From Hydrangea macrophylla (taxonomy: Eukaryota > Streptophyta > Magnoliopsida > Cornales > Hydrangeaceae): a stretch of DNA of 64,000 bases. The notes under the pieces are model-generated. The model ran no database searches, had not been told where the DNA came from, and was given only the letters and a program-made list of their open reading frames with translations. The stretch covers positions 67,310,864 to 67,374,863 of the forward strand of contig CM066993.1 of assembly GCA_033977485.1 (NCBI GenBank), given 5' to 3'. Shown one piece after another: positions 20,813-31,789 of the stretch; the first letter of the stretch is position 1, and every line of letters starts with the position of its first letter. Both the position numbers and the translations under genes were made by a program.

Positions 20813-22705
20813 CTAATGACCGAAATCCGCTACGACCCCCGACTTCTTTACTGCTAAAGCGAACATTCGCGGGAACGAAATTTTTAACACATGCCCTTCA
20901 ATCCATTCATCCTCCCAAAAATTGATGCCCAATCCATTACTAATCGCGAAACCAAAACCACTTTTAACAACATTTGAGCAGTGATAATTAGAAGAATGCC
21001 ACAAGGATTTAATAGCAAGGATAAATTTGGATGTGCGAACTCTGCATGTATTACCACCAAGAAACAAATCACCAAAATTATATTTTGCTCTCAAAACTCT
21101 TTTCCACAATGCATTCGAACCATTTCCAAAATGCCAAACCCACTTAGCTAACAAAGCTTGGTTTTTAACCGCAATTTGACCCAACCCAAGACCTCCCTTC
21201 TGTTTACTTCTACAAACTGAATGCCAATCAACCCAATGAATCTTATATTTCTCTTCAGAGCCACACCACAAAAATTTTCGTTTTAGCTTCTCGATTTTAT
21301 GAGCAACACCAACTGGGACCCTAAACATTGAGAGAAAATAAAGAGGAATGTTGTTGAGAACAGATTTGATAAGTGTGACACGACCTCCAATCGATAAAAA
21401 TTTATTTTTCCATCCAGCAAATTTTTTCTCAATCTTCTCAACCACTGGATCCCACATAGAAGCCCTGTTTGGATTTGCGCCCAACGGAAACCCAAGATAT
21501 TTGATAGGAAACTCAGCATGTTTACACTTTATAAGATCTACCCATAGGATAAGATCTTCAGCCTCGATACCCTGACCCGCAACACAGCTTTTAGAAAAAT
21601 TAACTTTCAATCCTGACACTAACTCAAAGCATCTCAGAATTCTTTTAATATTCTGTAGATAGCCAAAATTAACAGAGCAGAAAATAAGAGTGTTGTCAGC
21701 GAATTGAAGATGGGAAATGGAAAGACCCTCTGGCCCAACGAATATTCCTTCAAATAACTTTTTCCCAATAGCTTCCTCAAGCAACCGACAGAGACCTTCC
21801 GCCGCAATGTTGAAAAGAAATGGAGAAAATGGATCGCCCTGACGAAGCCCTTTTTTTAAGGCAAAACTCTCGGTTGGAGAGCCATTGACCAACACAGCAG
21901 CAGAAGCTGATGAAATACATTCCTGTATCCACCCTCTCCATTTAAACCCAAAACCCATTCTAAGCATAATATAATCGATAAAGCTCCATTCCACAGAATC
22001 AATAGCTTTATGAAAATCAGCTTTCAGAATTAATCCACCATTTCTCTCTTTTCTAATAGAATCAACCACCTTTGAAGCAATAACAAAGTTATAAAAAATT
22101 TGGCGGCCCTTCACAAAAGCTGATTGATTTTCACTGATAATGCTCCCCAAGACACTTTGAAGACGATTAGAGAGAACTTTGGATAAAATTTTATACATGC
22201 ACCCAACCAAGCTAATTGGACGAAAATCATTCAGTTTTTTTGGACACTGAACCTTTGGTATTAGAGAGATGAAGGAATGATTTAGACCCTTACATAATTT
22301 TTCGGAGACATGGAAATCAAGAATCCATTGAAGAATATCATCCTTCAGAACCATCCAATGGCTTTTGATAAAATTAAAATTTATACCGTCAGGGCCCGGA
22401 GCTTTACTCCCCTCGCAACTGTCTACTGCACGCCAAACTTCATCTTCTGAAAAAGGTAATTCTAAAGATTGGGCTTGGATCATCTCAAGCTGTTTAAAGG
22501 AAATTCCAGAGATCAAAGGGCGATGATGAAAATTGTTTGAGAAGGCTTTTTTGAAGTGCTCCTTAACAGCTCCCTTAATCTCAGCAGCAGTAGATAGAAC
22601 AGCCCCTTCATAGTTCAATCGGCCGAGAGAATTCCGTCTGTACCTACAATTGGCCATCGCATGAAAGAATTTTGTGTTTCGATCCCCCTCTCTCAGCCAC
22701 AACAC
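20813..22705 (-). pseudogene. LINE ORF2 part: reverse transcriptase, 630 codons
   Basis: This is the longest open frame in the window. It has WLREGDRNTKFFHAMAN, SKAPGPDGINFNFIK, FRPISLVGCMYKILSKVL, SAFVKGRQI, ILKADFHKAIDSVEW (first catalytic Asp), GLRQGDPFSPFLFN and LQFADNTLIF, followed by the thumb region KYLGFPLG and FLSIGGRVTLIKSVL. The family motif at the active site is FADD, and here the second Asp is Asn (FADN), so the enzyme should be inactive even if translated. The domain belongs to the L1-like non-LTR retrotransposon RT of plants. The first ATG is internal to ORF2, and the true upstream part is broken by stops. Confidence 0.93.
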
Positions 22706-23173
22706 TCGAGATTTTTGTTTCCAATTAAGCTCCTCCCTTTTTATACGCTTTCCACAAGCTACACATTAACATAGCTCTGTCTTTTCTTTCAACATCTGAT
22801 AAGCCATATCTTTCTTGTTTTCTGTCCAGCAACAAAATCTTCTCGTCTATTGCATTGATATTGTAATCACTATTCACGGTTTAAGATGACCTCCACTTCT
22901 TAATTTCCTCCTTGACCTTTTGCAATTTTTTCACAAGGATTACACCTGAATCTGATCCCAAAACCACTTCAACCAACCCTTTGTAGCAATATCAACACAA
23001 TCTTTCTCCAAAAACCAATGATCAAAGACACGGAAAGGCACCGACCCCCAATTAATAGATTCGATTCCTAAAACAATAGGGCAGTGGTCCGATAAACCCC
23101 TGGGTAGGGACCATTGAGATAATTGTGGAAACCACTGAATCCAATCTGGCGTGATAAGAAACCTGTCTAATCA

Positions 23174-23758
23174 TCATAGACATGCTTGCTCCCGATTATT
23201 GGACCAAGTGAATCTTCTACCGGCCAAAGGCAAATCCATAATACCCATATCATTTATGAATTCTCTAAAATCACCACTGGCAGAGGAGTTAAACGATAAC
23301 CCAATCTTCTCTGACTCGGATAGAACCACATTAAAATCACCACCCAAAAGCCATGGCAACTAAAATTGTGCTTGTAATGCTAGAAGATCTCCCCATAAAT
23401 TCCTTCTTTCAGAATCACAATTAGGAGCATAAATATTACAATAGACACAGGCTTGATGAGAAGATAGTAAAACACCTTTCAAACAAATAAAGCGTGAATC
23501 TACTTTCAGCACCTCCATTGAAATCACATTATCATTCCAAAAACAAATTAACCCCCCTGAAGCACCCTCCGAATTAACCCACACACATTGATTCAACATT
23601 TTGGCACCCAAAAAACAAATCCTCCTTCGATCCTTTACTTCAAGCTTTGATTCTTGAATCATCAACACATCAGGCTTATGTTTACGGACCAATCTTTTCA
23701 CTGCCCTTTTCTTTTCCGACCTACCTAAACCTCTGATATTCCAGGAAATAAGCTTCAT
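23174..23758 (-). pseudogene. LINE ORF2 part: AP endonuclease domain
   Basis: ORF2 starts MKLISWNIRGLGRSEKKRAV, the typical Asn-containing first motif of the exonuclease-endonuclease-phosphatase fold, followed by VLMIQESKLE (catalytic Glu), CVYCNIYAPN and LLGGDFNVVLSESEK (GDFN motif). A TAG at 23,360-23,362 and two stops near 23,170 interrupt the frame. The SDHCPIV motif follows beyond them at about 23,090. The enzyme would nick target DNA to prime reverse transcription. Confidence 0.9.
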
Positions 23759-23803
23759 TAAGAAATTGATATTTTTCCACCAAGAGGCTCCTTTACAGTA
23801 CGC

Positions 23804-24931
23804 TTAATTTCCTCGAAGGGTTTCCTGTTCCTTCACTTCTATCTCCACCAACCTCTGAATAACTTCCTCCTTGTCCCCATCATAGGTAATTCCCAACAGA
23901 TTCCCCACCTCCCACGTGTGCTCAGCTTCCATTCTCAACACCTCATTTCTTCTTGCAATATCACTATCAGAGATTGACGAAGGCGAATTGTCGTGTGAAG
24001 AAACGAACTCCTTAGGAGGCACATCTTTGATACCGCTGGAGACCACAATGGGCGTCCCACCTACCGCCATATTGTCCGGAGTTGAAATTTGAGCAATTAT
24101 CTTCCCTTTGCCCTTATCCTTCTTTTGCTTATTCATCGATCGTAAAACCCTAACACTACCAACTTGAGTATTCGTAGATGATAATTTATTTTTCCTTCTT
24201 TTCTTATCTAAATATTTGGATGGAGAAACCCTAACATCGGATTCGTTAGGATCTTCCAGGTTGTCAAAATTAGACTCATGTACTATTTATTCATCCTCCC
24301 CGGACTCCTCACTATGGCCCAATGGTTGAGACGGACCAACCAAATTTTGATCAAGGCCCAAAGAGCCCAATGCGTTTCTGTTACAAATAGAATCTTTATT
24401 CCTTGGTTGACTATTAGGCCCACCTTCATGACCCAATAAAGCTGATTCGTCATCCAGCTGTAACTCACCTCGTCTATCAAATCCCATATTACGTGTATCA
24501 TACACTCTTTCTTCTTCCACAGCCGCCTGTTGAAACCCCAATGTCTTAAAACTCCCCACTACCACCAACTCTTTATTGGAATCCAAAATGTTGTCTTCCC
24601 CATAATTTCCAGCATCTCCGCATGCGCCTTCAACATCATGATTTTTTGGCTCTTGCGCTCCCCTTTGACTTCGACCTTCGATGGCTTCATACTCCGGTGA
24701 TCTGATAACATTTTCCGGGCATCGGTGAATATTTGATAGACCTTGAGATTTCAGGATCTTGCAACTAGCACCCTTAATACATCTCAAACAATCTAAACAT
24801 TTCTTTTCAATGACAGAGGACACTGGAGCTTGCTCTATAACTCTAATTGAGTAGGTTTCCTCATCCACCATAACCTCTAGTTCATCATTGATGAGGGAAT
24901 TAACCTCCACCAAACAAAAAATACGAGCCAC
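23804..24931 (-). pseudogene. LINE ORF1 C-terminal part
   Basis: Two frames in the same phase are visible (24,287-24,931 and 23,804-24,136). The first begins within VARIFCLVEVNSLINDELEV, which matches the end of the DUF4283-type nucleic-acid-binding domain of plant LINE ORF1, and continues as a low-complexity acidic linker with a Cys pair (CLDCLRC). The second ends with HTWEVGNLLGITYDGDKEE. There is no ATG at the 5' end (the first codon in frame is GTG), which fits 5' truncation. A related tail (TWKTGQTLGLSYDGDDGE) is present at 39,886-40,098. Confidence 0.8.
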
Positions 24932-25406
24932 AAGTGGGAGATTATTTTGATGGCATATGTATAATGTTTGCGCTTTTGTGTCCTACCATTATAATAGTTA
25001 GATATTGTTATATGGGACTTAATTAGTTTAAATTTAGAACAATTGATTATTTACTGTTATTGACTTGTTGGTAGTTGGCACATTAGGTGGGAAGACTTGT
25101 GTTCTTAGAATTGTGGCTCTTCATTTTTTTTCCTCTATGTTTGGTTTTTTATTACATGAAGTCAATCTATTAAATAGGTCATATTATACAAGGAAAAAAA
25201 AAGGTTACGAGAAAATGGCTTGTTCATTACACGGGTTGGTGGGTTAAATAGGTGACATGTGAATTGCATTAGACGGGTATGAGTTTAGGTTTTTGACACG
25301 TTTAGAAATGACACAATTATTGACATGGCACGATTATGACACGACACGATTAGGACACGACAAGATTATGACCCAACATGACACGATTGCCACCCCTAAT
25401 TATTAT

Positions 25407-25874
25407 GTGTGTGTGAGAGAGAGAAGGACAGAGAGAGAAAAGTAAAAAGAGAGAATCCCAGAATTGTTTTGTTTTATCTCCAGAAAACACTTGAATTTGG
25501 GTCTTGGGTTGTTCGGGTTATATATTATATATATATATGTATGTGTGTGTGTGTGTGTGTGATAAGGAGAGAGAGAAAAGTAAAAAGAGAAAGATTATAC
25601 ATATATATATATATATGCTAGCGTTGGCCCATACTATGCACGGTGTGTAAAAAATTATTTATGGTGAATTTATTTTGCATAGACATCTACATTCATCATG
25701 AGCTTATACTGTAAATAAATCAACGATTGTAATTGTACATACAGTTAATATTCTTTTATTATAGTTTTATGAATATGGGTCACATAAATTATCAAAAAAA
25801 GTGTGCCGCATTGCTGAGTTTTGATTTACTGACACGAAGTCTCAATATTTTTTCCATTTCTTGCAAAGAGCACC
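25407..25874. other. Microsatellite-rich intergenic sequence
   Basis: GT/GA repeats lie at 25,407-25,430, TA/TG repeats at 25,518-25,560, and GAGAGAGAAAAGTAAAAAGA occurs twice (about 25,432 and 25,569). GGGTCTTGGGTTGTTCGGG at about 25,499 resembles text at 17,171 and 17,500, so the hAT element may sit inside a small local duplication. No gene is seen. Confidence 0.55.
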
Positions 25875-25879
25875 GTGAG

Positions 25880-28199
25880 TGTCACACCCCAACCCACCCT
25901 GTTGGATTAGGACACATGTAACAAGACCATACGCACCCAAAATATACACTAATTAGGAAGAAAACTATGAAATAAACCACTTTAAGAACTTTATTGTGTC
26001 AAGCCCCAAGGGAAAAATGGTCATTAAATAAGTATATCAAAATTTTATACCAATAGATAGGTTTTTGAGTTCTGGTTCCAACACAAAAAACGGCGCACGA
26101 ATCCGAGTTTTCTAGAGAGAGATATGCATGTTTCCGTAAAAATGGATAGTAGTTGAAAACAGGGGCGGATCGATCCGCCCACAAAATCCGGATCGATCCT
26201 AACGGACCTTTTACCAGCAGAATATCCCTCCAGAACCCCGGATCGATCCACCCTTTGTACTCGGATCGATTCAGGTTCCTACAGAACAGTTCCTACTGTT
26301 AACTTTCTGTTGCTACAAGCTTTAAAACATGCCAAAACATAACCAAACCTCATAGGGACTTCATGAAACTTTTATGGACCATTTCAAACACATTTTAAAA
26401 CATCATTAGGCATTTACCAAGCATATAGAACATGAATACAACCATAATTGGACCATATTAGCCATGAATTCAACCCTTCTTGAGCCTAATTACATTCTTA
26501 ACTCTCATTTCCTATCAAACTAACATCAAATGATACTTGTTGAAAAGAAGTTCAACATTTAAACCAGCAACATAATTACACAAGGAACTTGTCCATATGC
26601 TAGCGACATGACACAAAATTTCCGGATCGGCTCAACGCGACAACATTCGCTTAAACAACCAAAACATAGGAGTTACACATAGTTTTCTAAATTCAATTCC
26701 AAAACCACCAAATTACAAGTTAAAGTTCTAAGTTTCATGGATACAGCCAAAACAATAACTTTATCATAAAAGACACTATAATTTACAACACTTTATATGT
26801 TAAAAGGAAGTTCATAAGCACAAGTCTCGAATCTCCCCCATCTCTCTCATCTCTCCCATCTCTCCCATCATTTCCTCTCCGGATATTGCTCCCAACCTGC
26901 GGTGGTTATTTACCACAACAGAAATAGAAAATGGTTTTCTTAAGCATTACGCTTAGTGAATAATCTATACATGATTTAATGCTTAATACATGCAATGCTA
27001 CAATTAAACACATATCACATATATAATCGCCGAGTCACCGGTTCTATAGTTCATCCAAACCCAAAGACCTCCCTTGGTCCCGTGGTCACTTCTATTCCTT
27101 GGACTTCTGTATTTATCGGATTCTTCCTCTTCACCAACCTTATTACTCCCAACAATGAGCCATTTCCCCGGTACTCATTTATTACCAAGTAAGCATATAG
27201 GCACGTAAGCACATAAGCATAAAAATTCTCATATAGTTAACATGCAATATCACAATAACACATCTTCATGAATTCTAAACATGAATTTTCATCTCTAAAC
27301 ACCATTGAAGCATTAAACACATTTAGGCACAATCAACTTTAGTTAGAAAACTCACCTCTCACAGATTTTACCCAATTTAAGCCAAGATATGTAGAATTTC
27401 ACCAAATTCAAGCTCAATTCCTACTCCAAAGTAAATCCTACAGGAATTCGGCAACTGCGTGTTACCGATTAGCATGAGCTACCAAAATTATGATGATCAA
27501 AACGTAAATTAAAGATATAGAAACGATCGTCTCACCTCCACGAGTCTGAAAACGGCTTCAGTTCGCGATTTCGACGAACGGCGAAAAACGACGTCGGCGA
27601 CGGTTTCGTCTTTCTCTCTCGGTGAGCACTCCCTTGTTTTTGTTTAATTTGCTATAAAAATGAGAGTCTAAGCTCTCCTATTGACACACACACATCACAT
27701 GCATGTGATGTATCACACATTTTCCCATATTTTTGTTTACGCCCCCGGTTTTTCTTAAGTTCATATTATGAAATCCCCAAACATTGCATTAACTACCCAA
27801 TTATCTAATGAATGTTTATCTAAGTCCTGTATAGGTCCCAATGTGGGTCTCACATATTTTGTGAAATTGCTATCGCACCTACTAGTTATGAATCATTTTC
27901 ATTTATACCCTTATTTGGGTATTCAACCTATTACCAAATGCGAACACATATATCATCTTATAATATGAAAGCATTTTAAGCAAATATTCATATAATCATA
28001 TAAATGCATTTAATCACGTAAAATGAAAATATTTTTATTCGGGCCCTTCACTGGGTCTCACTTCATTAACTGTCCCTCTTCCCTGGGGACTTTTTCACGG
28101 GCGAGTCCAAGCCTCCCCTTAATCATTATATACACTAATTACATGAATTAAAGCATATAAAAATGATAATTAACCCTTTTCTTGGGTTTGGGTGTTACA
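25880..28199 (-). mobile_element. Solo LTR B, Ty3/gypsy-like, 2.3 kb
   Basis: The element runs from TGTCACACCCC to TTTGGGTGTTACA with a perfect 5-bp duplication GTGAG (25,875-25,879 and 28,200-28,204). On the minus strand it reads TGTAACACCC...GGGGTGTGACA, the common end form of long chromovirus LTRs. A TATA-like TTTTTATAGC and a GA-rich leader on the minus strand (about 27,600-27,660) set the orientation. A palindrome array lies at 26,163-26,272. No coding domain is inside. Confidence 0.85.
26163..26272. repeat. Palindrome-pair array, two 73-bp units of GGATCGATCC
   Basis: GGATCGATCC starts at 26,167, 26,190 and 26,240, and GGATCGATTC at 26,263. The members of each pair are 23 bp apart and the pairs are 73 bp apart. 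The first copy is embedded in an 18-bp perfect palindrome (GGGCGGATCGATCCGCCC, 26,163-26,180). Confidence 0.92.
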
Positions 28200-28204
28200 G
28201 TGAG

Positions 28205-28759
28205 TCATAGAAATTAAAAGAGAAAACAAAATAAGACTAAAGGGAACTTACAAAATAATAGTCACTCTTTGAGTCCTTTTGCTATATCTACAACATTCTC
28301 ATCATTTCCAACACCTGTAAACTACAAATTTGTTATTAAAGAGAAAAAAACCTACAGATTTTAGTTTTATGATTGTAATATGTGCATTTGTTTGAATTTG
28401 TTTGTTTATTTAATATTTTTATAAGTTTAGACTTGAGACTAAGTCATTTTCAAGTAGGGTGATAATAAACTGCATGGGAAGTTGGCAAGTATTTATTGTT
28501 CATTTTAAAGTGTTAATATTGTATCCATGTTTGTAGATATATATATATACATATATGTATAGTATATCCTATTTCATGTTTGTCGTCTAGCAATCTTCTG
28601 TGACATCATTTAGATTAAAAGATATAATAATTGCTTGAATGAAAAGCTTGATTTTTCATTATTCTTTGTGATGTATAAATACACGTTTACATTCTAACTA
28701 AAAATAGTGACAAATAAACATGGAAACAATCCCATGAATAAAGTATAGCCAATTGGTAT
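28205..28759. other. AT-rich intergenic sequence, no gene
   Basis: A TA microsatellite lies at 28,538-28,548. Nothing is recognised. Confidence 0.5.
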
Positions 28760-28849
28760 TGCTAGCTGTTATCCAACGGACATGGCGTGGCTTGTTCAGC
28801 TTGTGTTGATGGCTTCGATGGCTTATGTTCTACACTCCCCTGGAAGATG

Positions 28850-29272
28850 GTGCTCCCATTGGAGACACCAATCTTGGGCTGAAGAAGAGATAGCCGTTGG
28901 TGGGAGAGAGGCTTGGTGAGTGTATCGGAAAGCTGATCAGTAGTTGCAACATGAGCAACACGAATTAGGCCTTGAGAAACTTTGTCACTGACAAAATGAA
29001 AGTCGATGGAAATGTGTTTCATACGAAAATGAAAACAGGATTGCACATACATAATTAGCTCCAACATTGTCACAATAGATCACTCACACCAAGCTCGTGA
29101 AGTAAAGATTGAACCCAAGCAGCAGTGGTTGAGGCTATTACACATACTCAGCTTCAGTTGAGGAGCGAGCAACAAAACTTTGTTTGCGAGAGCTCCAAGA
29201 GATGGGATTTCCACCAAGATACATAATACATGCAGTCGTAGATGTGCGGTCATCATGGTTGCCACCCCAATT
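28850..29272 (-). pseudogene. Copia RNase H / pol C-terminus relic
   Basis: In shifting minus-strand frames this reads [20 protein letters not shown], then [20 protein letters not shown], then HISIDFHFVSDKV and TTDQLSDTLTKPLSHQRL. These are the Copia RNase H core ([15 protein letters not shown]) and the conserved C-terminal segment (KHIxIDxHFVxDKV, ADxLTKPL). Frameshifts and stops break it. The upstream part of the same gene continues at 31,790 beyond solo LTR C, so insertion of that LTR split it. Confidence 0.85.
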
Positions 29273-29344
29273 TGTAATACCCTGTATTTTCGATAACTAT
29301 TTATGCACAGAGATTCTATATATTTCCCTTTGATCATTCATGGA

Positions 29345-29560
29345 AATTCATTTTCAATCGACCGAAGCTCTTTCGAGCGATCGAACATTTCAAAGTTCAA
29401 GCGATCGAACCATGTTCAATCGTTCGAAACCCTATTGACTTGAATTTAATACGTGGTCCCCACTTCAATCGATCAAAGCCTTTTTCAATTGATCAAACCT
29501 GACTGATCTACTCTTGAGCGATTGAAGTAGCTTCGATGGCTTGAACTTGTAATCATCGGG
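29345..29560. repeat. Degenerate palindrome array upstream of the LTR C TATA box
   Basis: Diverged copies of the CAATCGATCGAA-type motif (CGAGCGATCGAAC, AAGCGATCGAACC, TCAATCGTTCGAAA, TCAATCGATCAAAG, TCAATTGATCAAAC) lie in the U3-like part. They are less regular than the downstream array. Confidence 0.7.
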
Positions 29561-29606
29561 ATTCCAGGTTTCAAGCAAACATGGCCACCTGCCCACCCCT
29601 CCCCTC

Positions 29607-29614
29607 TATATATA
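29607..29614 (+). promoter_or_regulatory. TATA-like box of solo LTR C
   Basis: TATATATA in the context CCCCTCTATATATACACTGG is followed by an AG-rich leader, as in plant LTR promoters. Activity is unknown. Confidence 0.45.
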
Positions 29615-29798
29615 CACTGGTTTCGTGTGTATAGTGTGTTTGCTAAACCAAAAGGTTAGAGAGAGCTGTGAGTGTTGTGTGTTTGATATATATACACACA
29701 TCCATATATACACCTATTTATACACACACATATATTATATATAAAGGTAGAAAAGAGAGAGATAAGCAGAGGAGAAGGAGACATAGAGAAAGAGAAGA

Positions 29799-29802
<4 letters not shown>

Positions 29803-29856
<54 letters not shown>
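29803..29856. repeat. GA microsatellite
   Basis: An uninterrupted run of about 26 GA dinucleotides within solo LTR C. Confidence 0.95.
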
Positions 29857-29858
<2 letters not shown>

Positions 29859-30021
29859 TCAAAGCTTGATGAGCCAAACACACCTTAATGACATTTCAAT
29901 GAGTTTTAAACTCACTTATTAGCTTAGTTATGATATTTCACATGTTTTGGACGTTTAATATTAACCCAAACACGTCCTAACAAATTCTGGAAGTGCACTG
30001 CCAGAATCTAGAGAAGACAAA

Positions 30022-30230
30022 GTTCGAGCGATCGAATTGAGTTCAATCGATCGAACAACCCTGAGTCTTAATCGATCAAAATGACTTCAATCGATCAAGA
30101 CCGCCTTGACTTTAATCGATCGAGAACACTTCAATCGATCGATGCTCACTTTTTTCAATCGATCGAGAACACTTCAATCGATCGAACCTCACTTTCTTCA
30201 AGAGATTGAGAGGACTTCAATCGATCGAAC
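30022..30230. repeat. Palindrome-pair array, five 44-bp units of AATCGATCGA
   Basis: AATCGAT cores start at about 30,026 (degenerate), 30,045, 30,070, 30,089, 30,114, 30,133, 30,157, 30,176, 30,200 (degenerate) and 30,219. Gaps alternate between 19 and 24-25 bp, so the motifs form five pairs with a 43-44 bp period. The fullest copies read TTCAATCGATCGAA, whose core TCGATCGA is a perfect palindrome. Confidence 0.92.
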
Positions 30231-30919
30231 CTTAACAGAACTTGGTTGTTACCTTTAGTTTATAATTCATAATGCTTAGCTGTTCATTGATGTTTCATAT
30301 TCCTATTATGCGATATTATGGATTACGGAGTTAATGAGATGCGATAATGAGGTTGAGATAATGTGGTGAGAAACGTAATAAGATTCAAAATGTTAGTAAC
30401 ATTACGATGCGATAACGAGATAAAGTTTGAGTTATAATGGTGGGTAACATTGGTTAATCCTGGTGAGTGAGTCAGTGAGGTTTTTGTGACCATCAGTACA
30501 AGTATGTCAGTATCATGAGTTGGTCATGAATACATCTGCGTGGGATGTGAGCATTATGTATTGTGAGGACTTCAATCGATTGAACCTTAACATAACTTGG
30601 TTGTTTCCTTTAGTTTATAATTCATAATGCTTAGCTGTTCATTGATGTTTCATATTCCTACTATGCGATATTATGGATTACGGAGATAATGGGATATGAT
30701 AATGAGATTGAGATAATGTGGTGAGAAAGGTAATAAGGTTCGGAACGTTAGTAACATTATGACGCGATAACGAGATAAAGTTTGAGTTATAATGGTGGGT
30801 AACATTGGTTAATCCTAGTGAGTGAGTTAGTGAGGTTTTTGTGACTGTCAGTACAAGTATGTTGGTATCATGAGTTGGTCATGAATACATCTGAGTGGGA
30901 TGTGAGCATTGTGTATTGT
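30210..30919. repeat. 355-bp tandem duplication inside solo LTR C
   Basis: Both copies begin GAGGACTTCAATCGAT (30,210 and 30,565) and run through CTTAGCTGTTCATTGATG, GATAACGAGATAAAG and CATGAGTTGGTCATGAATAC, with only scattered differences. Confidence 0.9.
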
Positions 30920-31789
30920 GCTAGCAAGAAGTACTAATGCATATGAATTATGAACGGATGATACTCACAAGCATTCTTAGAAGAGGTGAACAGTAAGATT
31001 TCTTAAAAGCGGTGAACAAGAGTATTGGTGCGTCCATAGACTAGTCGTTATATGAGAGCGATGTGCAGTGTTCGCAAGAGTTCTTAAAAGCGGTGAACAA
31101 GAGCACTAGTATGTCATGATGATATAATCGGTTCAGTATAGTCAGTTGGGATTGGTACAATCAGTCTTAGAATTGGAGAATGATAAGAATCGGTTAATGA
31201 TGTGTCTGAATAAAAGATGAGAAGATATTATTAATATCACTGCTATATATCGTGCAAGACTAATGATTACATTATTTCTATGAGACTGTGTTAGTTAGTT
31301 CTCACTCAGCTTTCAGTAAGCTGACAGCCTTTATTGCCAGGACATTCCCCGTCCAAACAACCCTGTCCCTAACAATGCAGGTGATGGCACTTACGGTAAT
31401 GACCACTACCCGAAGTTGGATTATGTAGAGGGTGACCCTATTAGTGACGGTTATGCTAGAGAAGGCTATTATGCTGACAACTACCCTTACGCCAGCTGAA
31501 GATCTAAAGATAGTTATATTTCTGTTATTCTGATGACTCTATTTTGTTTTGTTTTGACGGGTACTTGGGCATATGTTGTCTACAGACCTGTTGTGATGCT
31601 AAGGACCATACTCTGATGTTTGTAATTATAATACTGTTACTATATTTTAGTTGATTATGTTACAGTTCTTGTTTATCTTGTGGACTAGTACTGTGTGGTA
31701 TGGATATTTAGTGACTTTCATTTGTCATTCCCTATGGATCCAAAAAAGAAATTAATTTTTCTCTATTTTTGTTGCTCCAGAGCGTGACA

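Larger units (their letters stand above)
17901..24931 (-). mobile_element. LINE (L1-like, RIL type), 5'-truncated
   Basis: On the minus strand the order is ORF1 C-terminal part, endonuclease, reverse transcriptase, zf-RVT, RNase H, a long 3' region and a poly(A) tail, seen as ten T at 17,901-17,910. Plant LINEs with a C-terminal RNase H have exactly this order. The 3' region (17,911-19,600) has the usual CCCCCTTTGGGAGGTTTATTA-type end. Every coding piece lies in the same reading frame and is interrupted by in-frame stops. The 5' end cuts into ORF1, and I could not place the exact 5' junction or a target duplication. It sits inside the hAT element at 17,545-25,398. Confidence 0.9.
17545..25398. 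mobile_element. hAT-type element interrupted by a LINE
   Basis: The 13-bp ends TAGGGGTGGCAAT and ATTGCCACCCCTA are perfect inverted repeats. They are flanked by a perfect 8-bp duplication ATTATTAT (17,537-17,544 and 25,399-25,406). Subterminal ACACGAC/ACACGAT words repeat near both ends. Most of its length is the nested LINE (17,901 to about 24,931). Without that, about 0.8 kb remains and no transposase is seen. The duplication is low-complexity, which weakens it slightly, but the TIR match and the 190-bp relative at 15,722 support the call. Confidence 0.85.
29273..31789 (+). mobile_element. Solo LTR C, Ty3/gypsy-like, 2.5 kb
   Basis: The element runs from TGTAATACCCTG to AGAGCGTGACA. The flanks CAATT (29,268-29,272) and CAATC (31,790-31,794) agree at 4 of 5 bases, and removing the element restores the Copia RNase H reading YSDVDWGG. 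It has a TATA box at 29,607-29,614, a GA microsatellite, palindrome arrays at 29,345-29,560 and 30,022-30,230, and a 355-bp internal tandem duplication. The 55-codon open stretch at about 31,325-31,500 has no ATG. Confidence 0.83.
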
